NCBI GenBank assembly: GCA_028583605.1
Contig: CM053326.1
Coordinates: forward strand, 2,721,072 to 2,785,071
DNA: 64,000 nt
DNA from: Dastarcus helophoroides
Lineage: Eukaryota; Arthropoda; Insecta; Coleoptera; Bothrideridae
Direction of reading: 5' to 3'
Numbering within the stretch: position 1 is the first letter of the stretch; each line of letters begins with the position of its first letter. Below are positions 10,014 through 21,467 of this stretch, in pieces. A program made the position numbers and the translations under genes. The notes beneath the pieces were generated by a model. The model had not been told where the DNA came from, did no database searches, and saw nothing but the letters and a program-made list of their open reading frames with translations.

Positions 10014-11880
10014 CAGGCACGTAGCCAGGATTTTCGTTCGGGGGAGGGTCCAACTCCCCCTTCCTTTTTTTATGTTAGAGACACAGAAACTTCTTCGAAA
10101 AAAGCAATATTGCAAAATTTAAAGACAAAACTGAGTTGTTAAATCAATAAACGTCTTGGTCTTTTACTTAGTGCTCATTTTTTATTTTTGCATAAAATTT
10201 CTAATCTTAACTTTGAAATTTGGACTATAATTCGAAACTCGAAAGTTCGACTTCAGTCTCGATATTTAAATCTTTCAAATTTAAATTTTAAAATTTTTTT
10301 TAGAATTACCCAGTAATTTTTTCAAAATAACTGATTTTTGAACTTTTCAGAGCAGCATAAAATTTGAGATCAAAGATGAAATTAGGAATATTAGATATTA
10401 AAGATGAAATTAAAAAAAATTAATAGAAGCTTCCATTTTAATTTGTATTTCGATTTTTGTCGAAATTTTGAATTTATTTTAAAAATCTTCAGGAAAAGCG
10501 GAAATTTGGACGAAAAATTAAAAGGATGAAAAAGAAAAGAACTTTATCATTAAAAATCCAGAAGCGTCGAAGTTTAAGGTACATTTTTTTAAAACTCAAA
10601 ATGTTGAGTTTACCAAAATATTCAGAAAAAATTTAAATATTGAGAAAAAACCGAAAGTTATCTGATGAAGCAAAACTTTTGGGTTTAAACTCGAAATTTG
10701 TTTAAAAAAGTAGTAATTTCGTGACTAGGATTAAAATTTGAAACAAAAAACACAATTTTTAGGGCAAAGCAAAAAAATTAGAAAAAAAAATAAAAAACTG
10801 AAATTGTAAAATAAAAATCTTTAGAAAAAATTAAAATTTTAAACAAAAAAAAAACGCTAACATTATAAAAAATATTTCGAGCTAAACTGAAACGAAAATG
10901 TTTAGAAAATCGAAATTATAAAATCATTTTTTAGAAATTTCGATCTTAAAGTCGAAATGGCAAAATAAAAATGTGGATATTTCTAAATTATTTCAAAATG
11001 TTAAATAAAAATCAAGTCTTAAAAATATCAAAAGTTAGAATATCAACTGAAAATTTTGTTTAAATAAAAGGAAAAGTAAAAGTCCAAACTTGAAACTAAA
11101 CTAAACTAAAATGAATATTTTGAAAATAAAGTCAAAATACGTATAAATATGTTTATCAAGAGTCGAAATGTTGAATTTGAATTAAAATTAAAAAGAAAGA
11201 ATTTTACAAAACAAGTTGATATTTCGAAAATTTCTAAAAATAAACGAAATTTCGAAAAACATTGGAATGTATAGAAAATTTATGAAACTGCACCTAAAAA
11301 ATAGTGTAATTTCCTTTATATTTGCAGCCAATATTTAGTTCAAGTTTTTCCCTCCAAAATAAATCGCGAAAATAATAATATTAATAATTGCAAATTTTAG
11401 AAACTAATATAAGTTTTAAGTAAAACATTTGTGAAAGATATTTCTGGAAGCTCGAAGTTTAAAAAAATTTATAATCACAAATTACAATCAAAATCTCTAA
11501 AAGAGAGCTAAACTTTTGCAAAAAGATCGATATTTGTACACAAAAATCACTCAGAAATAAAACATTTCTTAGAAAAAACAGCAGAATTCGGCAAAAAATT
11601 GTTTATACGTTTATACGTATCGACTATATGCTTATAGAGACGTAGAATGGAAGAAAATAACTTGGAATTTTCAATTTCAACTCGGAATTTTGAAAAAATA
11701 ATCAAAATTTCTAGAAAATACTCTTCAGAAAATATGAAAATATACATCAATTACTTTTACGTATTTGTTTCTTTTATTTTATTTTTTTTTCATTCTGTTA
11801 ATTAGTAAAAGTGAAGAATAAAATCTAGTGACTTTAACATTATATAAATTTGACAAATAAAAACGTGAAACTTACCAAAG
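10014..11880 (+). repeat. X repeat, copy 1 (GGCACGTAGCCAGG end)
   Basis: Begins with GGCACGTAGCCAGGATTTTC and a G-rich run, then continues as AT-rich sequence. The first 850 bp match 31172-31357 plus 32423-33062. The interior is full of decayed tcgaaatttt-like words and encodes nothing. The right end is not clear. A short related end (reverse strand) is visible near 26550-26590. Confidence 0.7.
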
Positions 11881-11913
11881 AAAAATTTCCTAATATCTAT
11901 TTTGATTTGATGC

Positions 11914-12055
11914 AACGGACTGGTCCTTGGTTATCTTCAAAAATTGAAACACAGAATTTGTCCCCTGAAACCAAGAAAAATTAAAAAACACAACAAAGGT
12001 TGCTCTAACTCGTTTCGACAGCCAAGCTGTCATCTTCAGAGAGAAACTGTTTTGA
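11914..12055 (-). repeat. W repeat, nearly full copy
   Basis: Read on the minus strand: GTTTCTCTCTGAAGATGACA, GCTTGGCTGTCGAAACGAG, then GAGCAACCTTTGTTGTG, GGTTTCAGGGGACAAATTC and a 3' end GGACCAGTCCGTTGCATC followed by A-rich sequence. Length is about 140 bp. Confidence 0.8.
12008..12048 (-). ncRNA. Hammerhead-like motif, W family
   Basis: Minus strand: stem I strand CTCT, core CTGAAGA, extra U, stem II GACAGC/GCTGTC with loop TTG, GAAAC, then GAGTT and AGAGC, whose AGAG pairs with CTCT. In other copies stem III is self-complementary ACGCGU; here one base differs (ACGAGT). One extra core base relative to the canonical hammerhead makes activity uncertain. Confidence 0.45.
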
Positions 12056-15000
12056 GTTTACGTATTCAACTTATCACCGATTTTCTCTAAGACATTTTCA
12101 ATTTTTTCCCATCAAATTTGTTTTTCTCTAAACATTTTATACAAAATTTTTTTTTTAGAATTTCGACCTTAGCTGGAGATTTTGTCTTTAAAATATTTTT
12201 CCTTGTAAGAATTTTGATTTCTCTCATTTTAGAAATGTTACAGTTTTTCATGAAATGATGATATTTCAAAGCACCTTTTATTTTGTAATTTTGATAACAA
12301 ACTGAAAATTATTAAGTGGCGAACTTGATACCACCTCAGAATTAATAATTATTGTATTAACTCATTAGCTGAATTAAATTTTACATTAAAATATTTAATA
12401 CGCTGGCCCGTTTCCAGGTGAATCTTACGCTAAAAATGGACCACAATCAAAACAGATACAGTGCCATCTATTGGAAACTGATTACAAAATATTTACGGTT
12501 AGGTAGGTTGCAGTTCATTTTTGTCCTGTTCCTGTTATGAATTAGAGATGGCGCTATACACGGATTTGTTATAAAATATATGAATTTTTTTCAATATTTT
12601 ATTCTGCTACTCGAGGCTGAGGCAAATGTCCAACAAAGCAAAGAACATAAAAAACCGTTCAGTCGTTCTGAAGTTATAAATGGCGTAACCAACACTACTT
12701 TGTTTTTTGTATCGAAATTTAAAGAAAATAAACTCTAAATTTGCATAAAAATAGGAAAACTGTGAGAAAAATATTGAAGCTTCAAGAAAAAATGAACCTA
12801 AAAAAATTTACTACTGCTTTAGGAACGAAGAAAATTCTGAATCGAAATTTACAATTTTTCTTAAAATGTTAAATTTATTTTTGAAATTCTCAAGCTCGAA
12901 TTCAAAGATTAGGAGCAAATATTGAAGAAAAAGCAGACAATATTTCTAGGAAAAGTTGAAATTTCTTTTTGTATACAAAATTTTTGAAATAAAGTAGCAC
13001 TTTAAGAATCAAAGAGAAAAAAAACAATTTTTAAAAGCAGATTAATTGTCAAAAATATTTTTAAATTTTCGATTTTTTAAGTGGAAATTATTGAAATTTT
13101 CGAGAAAAAGAGTCAACATTTCAAGAAAAGTCTCAAAATTTTCTAATTAAAAATAATCAAAATGTTGCAAAAAAAAATGAATCAACAATTTAATGCTCGA
13201 AGTCAATATTTGGGATTAAAATTTAAATGTTGACGATTTGTTTATACATAACTGCAAGTTTTTTATCGAAATTTGTTTAAGAGCTTCGCACAATTTTTAA
13301 AAGTCGAAATTTTTGTTACTAGGAGTAATATTTATTTTAATATAATAATAAATATAATAATAAATATAATAATAATACTAAAAAACTTAAATTTAAAAAA
13401 CAAAGAATTACCAGTTATAAAATATGAAGCCAAATTTATCAGAAAAGCCGAAGTTTTGAAAAGAAGTGGAATTTTTTAAAAATTCGAAATTTTCATAGTC
13501 AAATTTCTAAAAGAATTTGGAAAAAAGTTAATATTTTGAAAACATGTTATATTTTTAAAATAATATATTAATTTTACGAATGAAAAAGGGCAACATTTTT
13601 GAAAAATATCGACACTAAATTGCAGAATTTTTAGTAAAATTTTCAAAGACGCTGAATTTTTGAATATAGGGAAAACTCCAAATAATCTGAAAATTCGTAA
13701 TTATTAAAAAGGTTGACATTTTGAGAAGGTAAAATTTTGGAAAAAGTCGAAATTTTGAGTAGCTTAAATTTAAAATAAAAACTCACTTTTTTTAAAAATT
13801 TTAAATTAAAAAAATATTTAAAATTTTTAGGTGTTTCAAGAATTTTTAATTTTGAAAAATGGCTAAAATTTTGAAAAATTTGAATATTTGAAAAAATTGA
13901 AATTTTCAACAAAATGGGAACTAAGAAAAACTCGAAAATTTTAAAAACGTGCAGATTTAAGGGAATATTAAAAAAAAATCGAAATTTTTTGACACTTTGA
14001 TTTTTCTAAATTTTGAAAAATATCCGAAATATATAAAAAATTTAAGGACAAGGCAAACATTTTTTTTTAAACTTTCAAATTTCCAAAAGAAGTCAACACT
14101 TTAAAAATGAAGAAATTCTCAAACAATTAGGTCGAAATTAAAAAATTATTAAAACTTTGAAAAAGTAGACATTCAAAAGATCTGAGAATTATTATGGAGT
14201 TTTAAAATAATTGGAAATTTTAACAAAGTTTAAGTTTTAAATAATTGGGAAATTTTTACTCAAATTATCAATAAAAACCAAAATTATCGAAGTTGGAATA
14301 TTGAAAACGAGTCAAAAATTATCAGATAAATCGAGGTTTTCAAAAGTCGAAATATTGAGAAGTCAAATGTTAAAATTTTTGGTGGTTAAAACTTTGAACC
14401 AAAGTTGAAGATTTTTTTTAAAAAAGATTGAAATTTTAGGTTAAAAAAACTAAAATTTTGAAAAAATATTAAACTTTTCATAAAACGTCAAGATTAAAAA
14501 AAAATCGAAAGTTTGAAAGAATTTTGAAAATTAAAAAGTGGCCAAATTTTAAAAAAACAAAAATAATCGAAAATGTAAAAAAAGTCGACATTTTATAAAA
14601 TGTCTCCATTTAAAAAAATCGAAACTTTGCAAAAAGGTCGAAATTTAAAAAATGATTGACATTAAAAAAACAGTCGAAATTATTAAGAATCGAAATTTTC
14701 AATAAAAATATTATAATTTTGCAAAAGAAAATGATGAAATTTTGAAAAAGATCGAAAATTTTGAAATTTTGAAAAGGATCGAAAATTTAAAAATTCAAGA
14801 CTCCAGTTTTAAAAAAATTTACATTTTCAGAAAAAGTAAAAATTTTGAAAGGGTAAAAATTTTGGAAAAATGTACTTAATTTTCAGAAAAAACACAAGAA
14901 AAAACAAAACACCGAAAAGTTGAAATATTTTCGAAAATGGAGATGTTTTTTTAAAAGAGTATACACAGAATTTCGAAAAGGTCAATACTTAAAAATAAAA

Positions 15001-15277
15001 TAAAGTTGAAATTACAAGAAAAAACTCCAAATTTTGGAATACGATCGAAATTTGAAAAAAATCCTGTCTTTCAAATAAGGCGACATTATTAAAAATTTTC
15101 ATTGTCAAGTTTTCTAAGAAATCTAAAATTTTCGAAAAGTTACATTTTGAAAATGTCGAAATTTTTAGTCGATATTTTAAAAAGTTGAAATTTTGAAGTA
15201 ATTGACATTTGGACCAAACATAAAACGCTAAACATTGCCGCAGCACCCCCATTAGTTTTGGCTACGAGCCGCCACTG
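12056..15277 (+). mobile_element. AT-rich hAT-like element, copy A
   Basis: Ends with CTACGAGCCGCCACTG (to 15277), the inverse of the CAGTGGCGGCTC that opens copy B at 41881. From 12056 to 15277 the sequence can be followed in parallel with about 42640-45990, including the shared landmark ACAGTGCCATCTATTGGAAA. The 5' end is missing or replaced by a W copy. The interior is a mass of diverged words such as gaaaaagtcgaaattttg and has no coding capacity. No target duplication can be tested because only one end is present. Confidence 0.7.
12316..12718. mobile_element. Insertion nested in copies A and B but absent from C
   Basis: Copy A and copy B (about 42886-43320) share a 400-bp segment with ACCACCTCAGAATTAAT, CATTAGCTGAAT and GTGCCATC. 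Copy C (near 62466-62490) passes directly from GAAAATTATTA to AAATTTGCATAAAAATA without it. It is therefore an insertion that predates the split of A and B, or a deletion in C. Its class is unknown. Confidence 0.6.
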
Positions 15278-16595
15278 ATACATACCTACATAGTAAAATA
15301 AAGCAATAAAATATAAATTAATTCATCCTAATAACAACAAGAAACTTCAAGCATAAATTTCTAAGAAATGTAATTTAATAACAATTACTTTTATGACCCC
15401 CTCAGTCTCCTATAAGTTTTGTGTGCTATTGAGAGCAGTACAATTGAACTACGCTACCTATTTATCTTATTTTTTGAGTAAAACCAGATGTAGAGGTAAA
15501 ATGATAAAATTTTCCGAAAGATATCACTTTTCTAAATTAAAAACGTTATCTTTGAACTGTCTCCTGCAACGTGCACTTGGGTTAAAAAATGCCTCCAGAA
15601 AGACAAAGTTCTTTAATTAAACACAAGTTTGAAGTCAACTAGAGAAATTTTCCTGAATTACCTTCAGTTACTGCCTAAATCTCGAGAAAAAAGAAACCAT
15701 AATCTATTAAAAATAGTTAAAATTTTCAAAAAAAGACTAAACTATAAAAACTGCAAAACAAATTTAAATTAGGAATTTTAGAAAAAAATGTCTAAATTTC
15801 AAGAAGATGGAATCAATTAAAAACTATCAAAGTTCAACATTTGGGGCAAAATTTAGGGAAGAAGTTTTGAAGTTGTTAACCCTTTATTGTCTTTTCAAAA
15901 TCCCCAGTGAAATAGTTTTAAAAAACGTTTAAATGTCGAGAGAGAAAAGTCAAAATATTTTGAAAAAGTCTAAATTTTGAACCACTATCAATGCGGCGAA
16001 TTTGAAAAAAAAACCAAAGTTATTAAAATTAGTTTCTTTTTCATGATTTCGATTTTTTCGCAACAGTTGTTAAAAAATTACTTACGTTTCGAATTTGATT
16101 TTAAAATTTCTAGAAAAATGTACAGGCTATAGCTTAACGTAGAAATTTTCAAAAAATCAACTGTAAGTTTCTAGAAAAATAAACGACATTTCGAATTTTA
16201 AGTCAAAATTTTACAGAAAAAAATTAAAATTGCAGGTTTAAATTCAGAATTCTGCGAAGAAACACAAAATTTAAGAAAAAACCTGGTACTTAATTCGTAT
16301 TAAAGAAAGTACAATTTCAAATTTATTCTTGATTTTTCGATTTCAAAGTTTCGCTTTTTAAAACTACAAAATTTGAAATTTAATCATTCTTCATGAAATT
16401 TAATGTCGAAGATATTAGAAAAAATTCAACCCTTATCCAAAGCATTAAAAGACATTTTTCGCAATTTTGAAATTAAGTGGAAATTTTGAAAAAAGTCGAA
16501 GGTTTGAAAACAGTTTAAATTTCGAAAAAAGCCGAAATTTCGAGAAACAGAAGCAATTTTTAATTTCTCGGAGAACTGAAAGTAGAAATAGATTG

Positions 16596-16705
16596 AAATA
16601 CAAATTTTGTCCCCTGAATCCAAGAAAGATTAAAAAACACAACAAAGATTGCTCTAACGCGTCTCGTACAGCCAAGATATCATCTTCAGAGAGCTTGGCT
16701 GTCGA
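16596..16705 (-). repeat. W repeat relic
   Basis: On the minus strand AAGATGATATCTTGGCTGTA and ATTGCTCTAACGCGTCTCG (plus) show a decayed W head, followed by GTTTTTTAATCTTTCTTGG and GGGGACAAAATTTG on the minus strand. A further piece GAGCTTGGCTGTCG on the plus strand indicates a small rearrangement. Confidence 0.65.
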
Positions 16706-17639
16706 AAAAGTCCTAATGTCGTGATTAAAAGTAAAAAAAATCCTAATTAAAGTCGAAATTTGGTAACTAATTATAAGATCTAAATTTCAGTGTTGAATTT
16801 GAAACGTCAAACTTTTTTCCGAAGTTTTTACTTTGAAGTCGAACTTTTGAGAAAAAAGTCGAATTTTCGGAATCAAAATCGAAATATCAAACCAGGTCTA
16901 CCCAACTTCGAGCTAAACTGGTTAGTTAAAAGTTGTGAAAAGATCCTAAAGTTTAAAAATGCTCAGATTTTGTTTGTATAAAACTCCGAATTTATAACAG
17001 AATTAATTTTTTTTTCAAAGACGGAGTTTAAGCTTCAAATTTTTTGAAATATTCAATATTTTTTGAAAAATTCAAAATTTTTGATAAAATTTTGCATAAA
17101 AAAGAAAAAGAAATTTCAACAAAAGTTTCAATTATTTTAAAAAATGTTCAAAAATTCAAGCTCAACCTTGAAATATTGGCTTTTTTCTCGAATATTCGAC
17201 TTTAAATCTCAAAATTTTGATTTTCTCTAGCAAGTGAAAGCTTCATATGAAATTCCGAATTTAAAATTTACAATTCAGGGGAAAAACCGAATATTTCAGT
17301 TTAGAGTAAAAATTATAAGATTTATGGTGAAAATTCGAAAATAAATTCGAAATTTAAAAAAATGTTTAGTTTGGAAATATCCTGAGTAACTACAACCGAA
17401 AATTTAAATTTTTTTCAAAATTTCGAGTACACACTTCTCAATTTTGATATGGTTTCAGCTTTAATGGCAAACTTTAGACTTCTTTCGCAAAATTTTGAAC
17501 TTAAACTGGAAATTTTTGACTTTTTTTCTCGAAATATTTGATTCTATATAATATATGTAATAATTTTGAAATTGTAGATGCTTTTGAAATGTCTTTTACT
17601 AAAAATTGAGGCTTTTAACCTTTAATTATTTAAACAAAA

Positions 17640-17880
17640 TTGAAATACAAAAAACTTGTCCCTTGAAACCAAGAAAGATTTAAAAACCCAACAAAGGTTG
17701 CTCTAACGCGTTTCGACAGCCAAGCTATCATCTTCAGAGAGATATCTCTTGATAGCTTGGCTGTCGAAACGCGTCAGAGCAACCTTTGTTGTGTTTTTTA
17801 ATCTTTCTTGGTGGTTTCAGGGGACAAGATTTGTATTTAAAGTTTTTGAAAATAACCAAAGACCAGTCCGTTCCATCAAA
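17640..17880. repeat. W fold-back (two W copies head to head)
   Basis: The arm from 17640 to about 17740 (W on the minus strand) is mirrored by 17745-17880 (W on the plus strand). The centre lies at GAGAGATATCTCTTGATAGC, that is, at the 5' edge of the ribozyme-like core. Both arms keep GCTTGGCTGTCGAAACGCG. The plus arm ends CCAGTCCGTTCCATC followed by AAAA. Confidence 0.85.
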
Positions 17881-18678
17881 ATTTAATTATTTTGTTAAAA
17901 TTTCAATTTGAAACCTTAAGTTTTAGGTTTATGCTAGACATGTTTATTTATTTTCAAATTTTTTTTTTTATTGAAATTGGAGGGAGTTTTTATTATTGTT
18001 TTTTGTCGAATTTTTTTTCGAAATATCTAATTCAATACTTCACTCTTTTCTTAAAATTATTACATCAAATCCTAAATTTTGATTCAGGGATTTTGATTTT
18101 ATTTTGAAATTTCCATCCTAATCCCGAAATTTTTAATTTACATAGTTATAGATTTTTGGTTCTTTTTCTTTTAAATTACGACTTGTCTTTCGTCATTCTT
18201 ATTTTCACTTTTGCAACAAGTTTCGATTGTAAACTGGAAAGTTCAGAAAAATGTTTATTTTAATATAAAGTTTGGACTTTTTTTGTCAAAAATTCAATTT
18301 TAATTTTCACCTTTTTTTATTAGCTGTTCGCTTAAAAAGTCATTTTTTTTTCCTTTGGTGGAACCTTTGGTGTTATATGTATTTTTAAAATTTCAAATTT
18401 TTTATAAATTTTGAGTTATTTCGAAATTTCAACTGTTTTCTCACTATTTAAAATTTGCACTTTCAATATTGTTATTTTTTCGAGTAGTTTTTGTTATTAA
18501 TTTCAAGCTTCTTTTGTAAAATTCTGACTACGACCCTGTTTTTTCTTGGTAATTGTGGTTTTGATCTTTTAGTGCCTTTTTAAGAGTATATTACCTTTTT
18601 TAGCTATTTGTTTTTGCCTAATTTAAGGTTTTGTTCACCTTTTTACCTTATTTGATTGTGCCTAAAATCCGGTCTCTA

Positions 18679-19214
18679 TCAATAACCAATGCATTTTCTA
18701 CTACTTAAGTAACTATTTTTAAATGAATGTAGCTCAAACTATCCATTTAGAAAAATTGGTTCACAAATGGATGTAAGATTATCTAAAAGATTTTTGGAAG
18801 TAGTGTGCAATATATTAGTTGTTACTTTGAGCTTTTATTAACAAATTTTACTTTTATGAAAGAGAAAGCATATAGTTTACAAATTTTCGATTTATGCTAT
18901 AGAAATAAATTACATGATAAACTTTAACTATTTGGTAGAACATTTTAGAAGTAATGAATTAACTATGAAAATAATGCAAGCCTCTCATATTATTCGTAAA
19001 TGAGGATGTTTGGATGGTGATTATGAATTCTTATTTTATTTTAAATCTGCTTACTATGATGCCCTCCTAAACAACGAAGCACAATATAATTTGTAGTAAT
19101 AAATCCTTTTAATGCCATTCTTACTACTGCTTCTGAAGTTATTTAAAATGGAAATATTGCAAAAAATATTTTTTTTTACTTCGATTTTCTCTTCACTTTA
19201 AAATTCCATTTATA
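18679..19214. other. Intergenic, nothing identified
   Basis: AT-rich unique-looking sequence between D1 and a TTAA MITE. No gene or repeat was recognised. Confidence 0.4.
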
Positions 19215-19218
19215 TTAA

Positions 19219-19475
19219 GGATGCGTTTAGGTTAGACACTTTATTCCGTACTTCTTAGTATTCTGTATTCCGTAATTCTCTATGACATAAGTGGCAACTA
19301 TCCTGAGAGAAGATATCTCCTCCCAGCTGCGTAGATACGTCTCTACACAGCTGAGAGGAGATAGCTTCTCTCAGGATAGTTGACACTTACGTCGGAGAGA
19401 AAATATATTTTACGTCAGAGATAGTCTCTGGTCAGAGACAGATGTACCGAATAAAGTGTCTAGTGTAAACGCACC
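19219..19475. mobile_element. TTAA-flanked MITE (piggyBac-like)
   Basis: A 257-bp element with TTAA at both sides (19215-19218 and 19476-19479). Inverted ends GGATGCGTTTAGGTTAGACA and GGTGCGTTTACACTAGACA continue into ACTTTATTC. Inside lies a strong palindrome: CAACTATCCTGAGAGAAG paired with CTTCTCTCAGGATAGTTG, and the CTGCGTAGATACG region at the centre. No coding capacity. TTAA target choice points to the piggyBac superfamily, although Sola3 also uses TTAA. Confidence 0.75.
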
Positions 19476-19732
19476 TTAAAACATAATGAAAAACATAACT
19501 CCTTAATACGAAAAAGTTGTTAAGCCTTAAAGGGAGATATAATAACGTAAAACTGGACATGCATTATTAATTTTGTCAATTTTTTTGTCATTTAGGTTGG
19601 ACTGTTTTTAATATATTTATCAAAATACTTGATCCAATTAAAATCTTCTATGCTTTTGAAGTATACTTCACAATTCCTCTTTAAGTACTTTTTAACACCA
19701 TTTTCCATAAGTCTATCAATATTTTTCCTGAT

Positions 19733-19998
19733 GCACAGACGAATAGGTTTGAACATTTATTAGATTCGAAGTTTGGAAACCGGTATTTGGTTTCCAAACT
19801 TCGAATCTAATAAATGTTCAAATCTATTGGTCTGTGCATTAGAATCCTTGTCTTCTGGGAACTTTTTCCTGTAGAGCAACCGCTTTCGCTAGGTGGCAGT
19901 GTTTCAACTGTTCGTAGTTCAGCTACCTATGATTCACTATACACGCCGCCTGGAGGGCTGCATGAATTTGTAGTCTAGGTTGCATTCTACTTGAATAT
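19733..19998. repeat. Z repeat fold-back copy
   Basis: The left arm (19733-19781) is minus sense; the right arm (19789-19998) is plus sense. They share GGTTTCCAAACTTCGAATCT. The centre GGTATTT includes the predicted hammerhead cleavage point of the Z family. Stem II and the CTGACGA core are absent from both arms, so no ribozyme can form. The right arm runs on through CTAGGTGGCAGTGTTTCAAC to the GTAGTCTAGGTTGCATTC landmark. Confidence 0.8.
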
Positions 19999-20391
19999 TT
20001 TTCCTGAAAGAGAACTCGAAATTCACAATATGATCAAGAGATCAAGAGTGGTTTTGTTTCAATTGCTTAAGGTAGTAATTTCAGACACAAACATATAACG
20101 AAGCCATAATAGCATTTAAGGGAACGAACCAGGTCGTTCTAGCAATTAACTTCTCGATACCATATTAGTCGACAAATTTGTAGCGGATTGTTACTATTTC
20201 CATCTACAGTGTTGTAACAAACATTCATTAATTTATTGAAAACGAGGAATTTTTTTGGCGTTAATATTCATCAAGGTTTATTTGCTATATTCTTGAGTTT
20301 ACATTATTTTTCCTTTTCAGATTCTCAAGTTTTTACGAGTCGTACTAGTTGCACATTTTACCAAACGAATCATTTAATAAAAGCTCCAAAT
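19999..20391. other. Intergenic, nothing identified
   Basis: Short unique-looking stretch with no supported feature. Confidence 0.4.
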
Positions 20392-20986
20392 TAGAGACCG
20401 GATTTTAGGTAAAACCTTTTTACCTTTTTTGACGTTTTTGATGCGTTATTGCCTAAATTTCAATTTCGCTTGTTTTTTACCATTTTATACATAATTCGGA
20501 CCTATTTTGAAAAAATGTCGTGCCTTCCAAGTATTTACACTTTAAAAGAAGTTAAGCGGAAATATGTACTTGACAAAACAAGGATATATGGCATGGTAAT
20601 GAATGACATAAGCAGCGGTTTTTGACCATCATAACATAACAATAAGAAGCTTCAAGTATAAATTTCCAAGAAATGTAATTTCAAAAAATTACTCTTATGA
20701 CCCACCCAGACCCTTTTAGGTTTTGCCTGCTATTGTGACACCGAACAATTAAACTAGGTTGCTTATATTTGTCTTAATTTCTAATTTTCTAAAATTACTC
20801 GAAGATATTCATTTTCTAAAGTTTATCTTTGAACTGTCTTGTGTAAAATGCACTTGTGTGAAAAATGCCTCCAGCAGACAAAGTGCTCTAATTAACCACA
20901 TAATTTGAAGTCAACTAGAGAAAAATCGTTTAATTGTAGATGTTAAAATATTTTTTGTAACAAGTTAAATTATAAATTTGATCAAA

Positions 20987-21242
20987 GCAAACATATTTTT
21001 CAGAAAAAAAACATTGTGCTAATTTCAATAACATCCAAAAAATCTCATGTTATGCAACATCACATTCGTCGTGAATTAAAAAATTAATAATAATAAATAA
21101 AAACAGATCTATCAGCAAACATATTTTTCAGAAAAAAAACATTGTGCTAATTTCAATAACATCCAAAAAATCTCGTGTTATGCAACATCACATTCGTCGT
21201 GAATTAAAAAATTAATAATAATAAATAAAAACAGATCTATCA
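20987..21242 (+). repeat. Tandem duplication, 128 bp x 2
   Basis: GCAAACATATTTTTCAGAAA starts at 20987 and again at 21115. The two units differ by a single base (ctcatgtt versus ctcgtgtt). Such near identity in a decayed region indicates a recent duplication. Confidence 0.95.
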
Positions 21243-21325
21243 GCCAAGATCTTTTAAAAAATGTGTAAACATTTTTATTAGAACTCTAGATTAATTAAGT
21301 AGTCCCAATTTTCGTAATTCTTGTA

Positions 21326-21467
21326 TTGCAAAAATACCTGAAAGAGAAAATTTCCCCTGAAGAGGAAAAACTATCAGTTGTTTATGATTTTTATCATAGA
21401 AATAATTTGCTGCAGTATTTTTCTCTCCTGAAAATAGGTAATATTAAAAAAGATGTACATTCTTTCA
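21326..21467 (+). other. Short open frame before the LTR, unknown
   Basis: An open frame with words such as SPEEEKLSVVYDFYHRNN looks more protein-like than its surroundings and runs into the LTR boundary at 21468. It might be the last trace of a coding sequence of D2. I recognise no family. Confidence 0.2.

Larger units (their letters stand above)
15278..18678 (+). mobile_element. D1: AT-rich element with GGTCTCTA end
   Basis: The right end GCCTAAAATCCGGTCTCTA (18660-18678) is the inverse of TAGAGACCGGATTTTAGG at 20392 (start of D2). The segment 15310-15660 matches 20636-20935 (GAAATGTAATTT, TGAAGTCAACTAGAGAAA). The left end is lost next to copy A. The middle is low-complexity AT-rich sequence with one W relic and one W fold-back. 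No transposase remains. Confidence 0.55.

Noticed and set aside
19769..19800. Hammerhead in the Z fold-back at 19733
   Set aside because: Only the stem III/stem I part remains; CTGACGA and stem II are absent from both arms, so no ribozyme can form.
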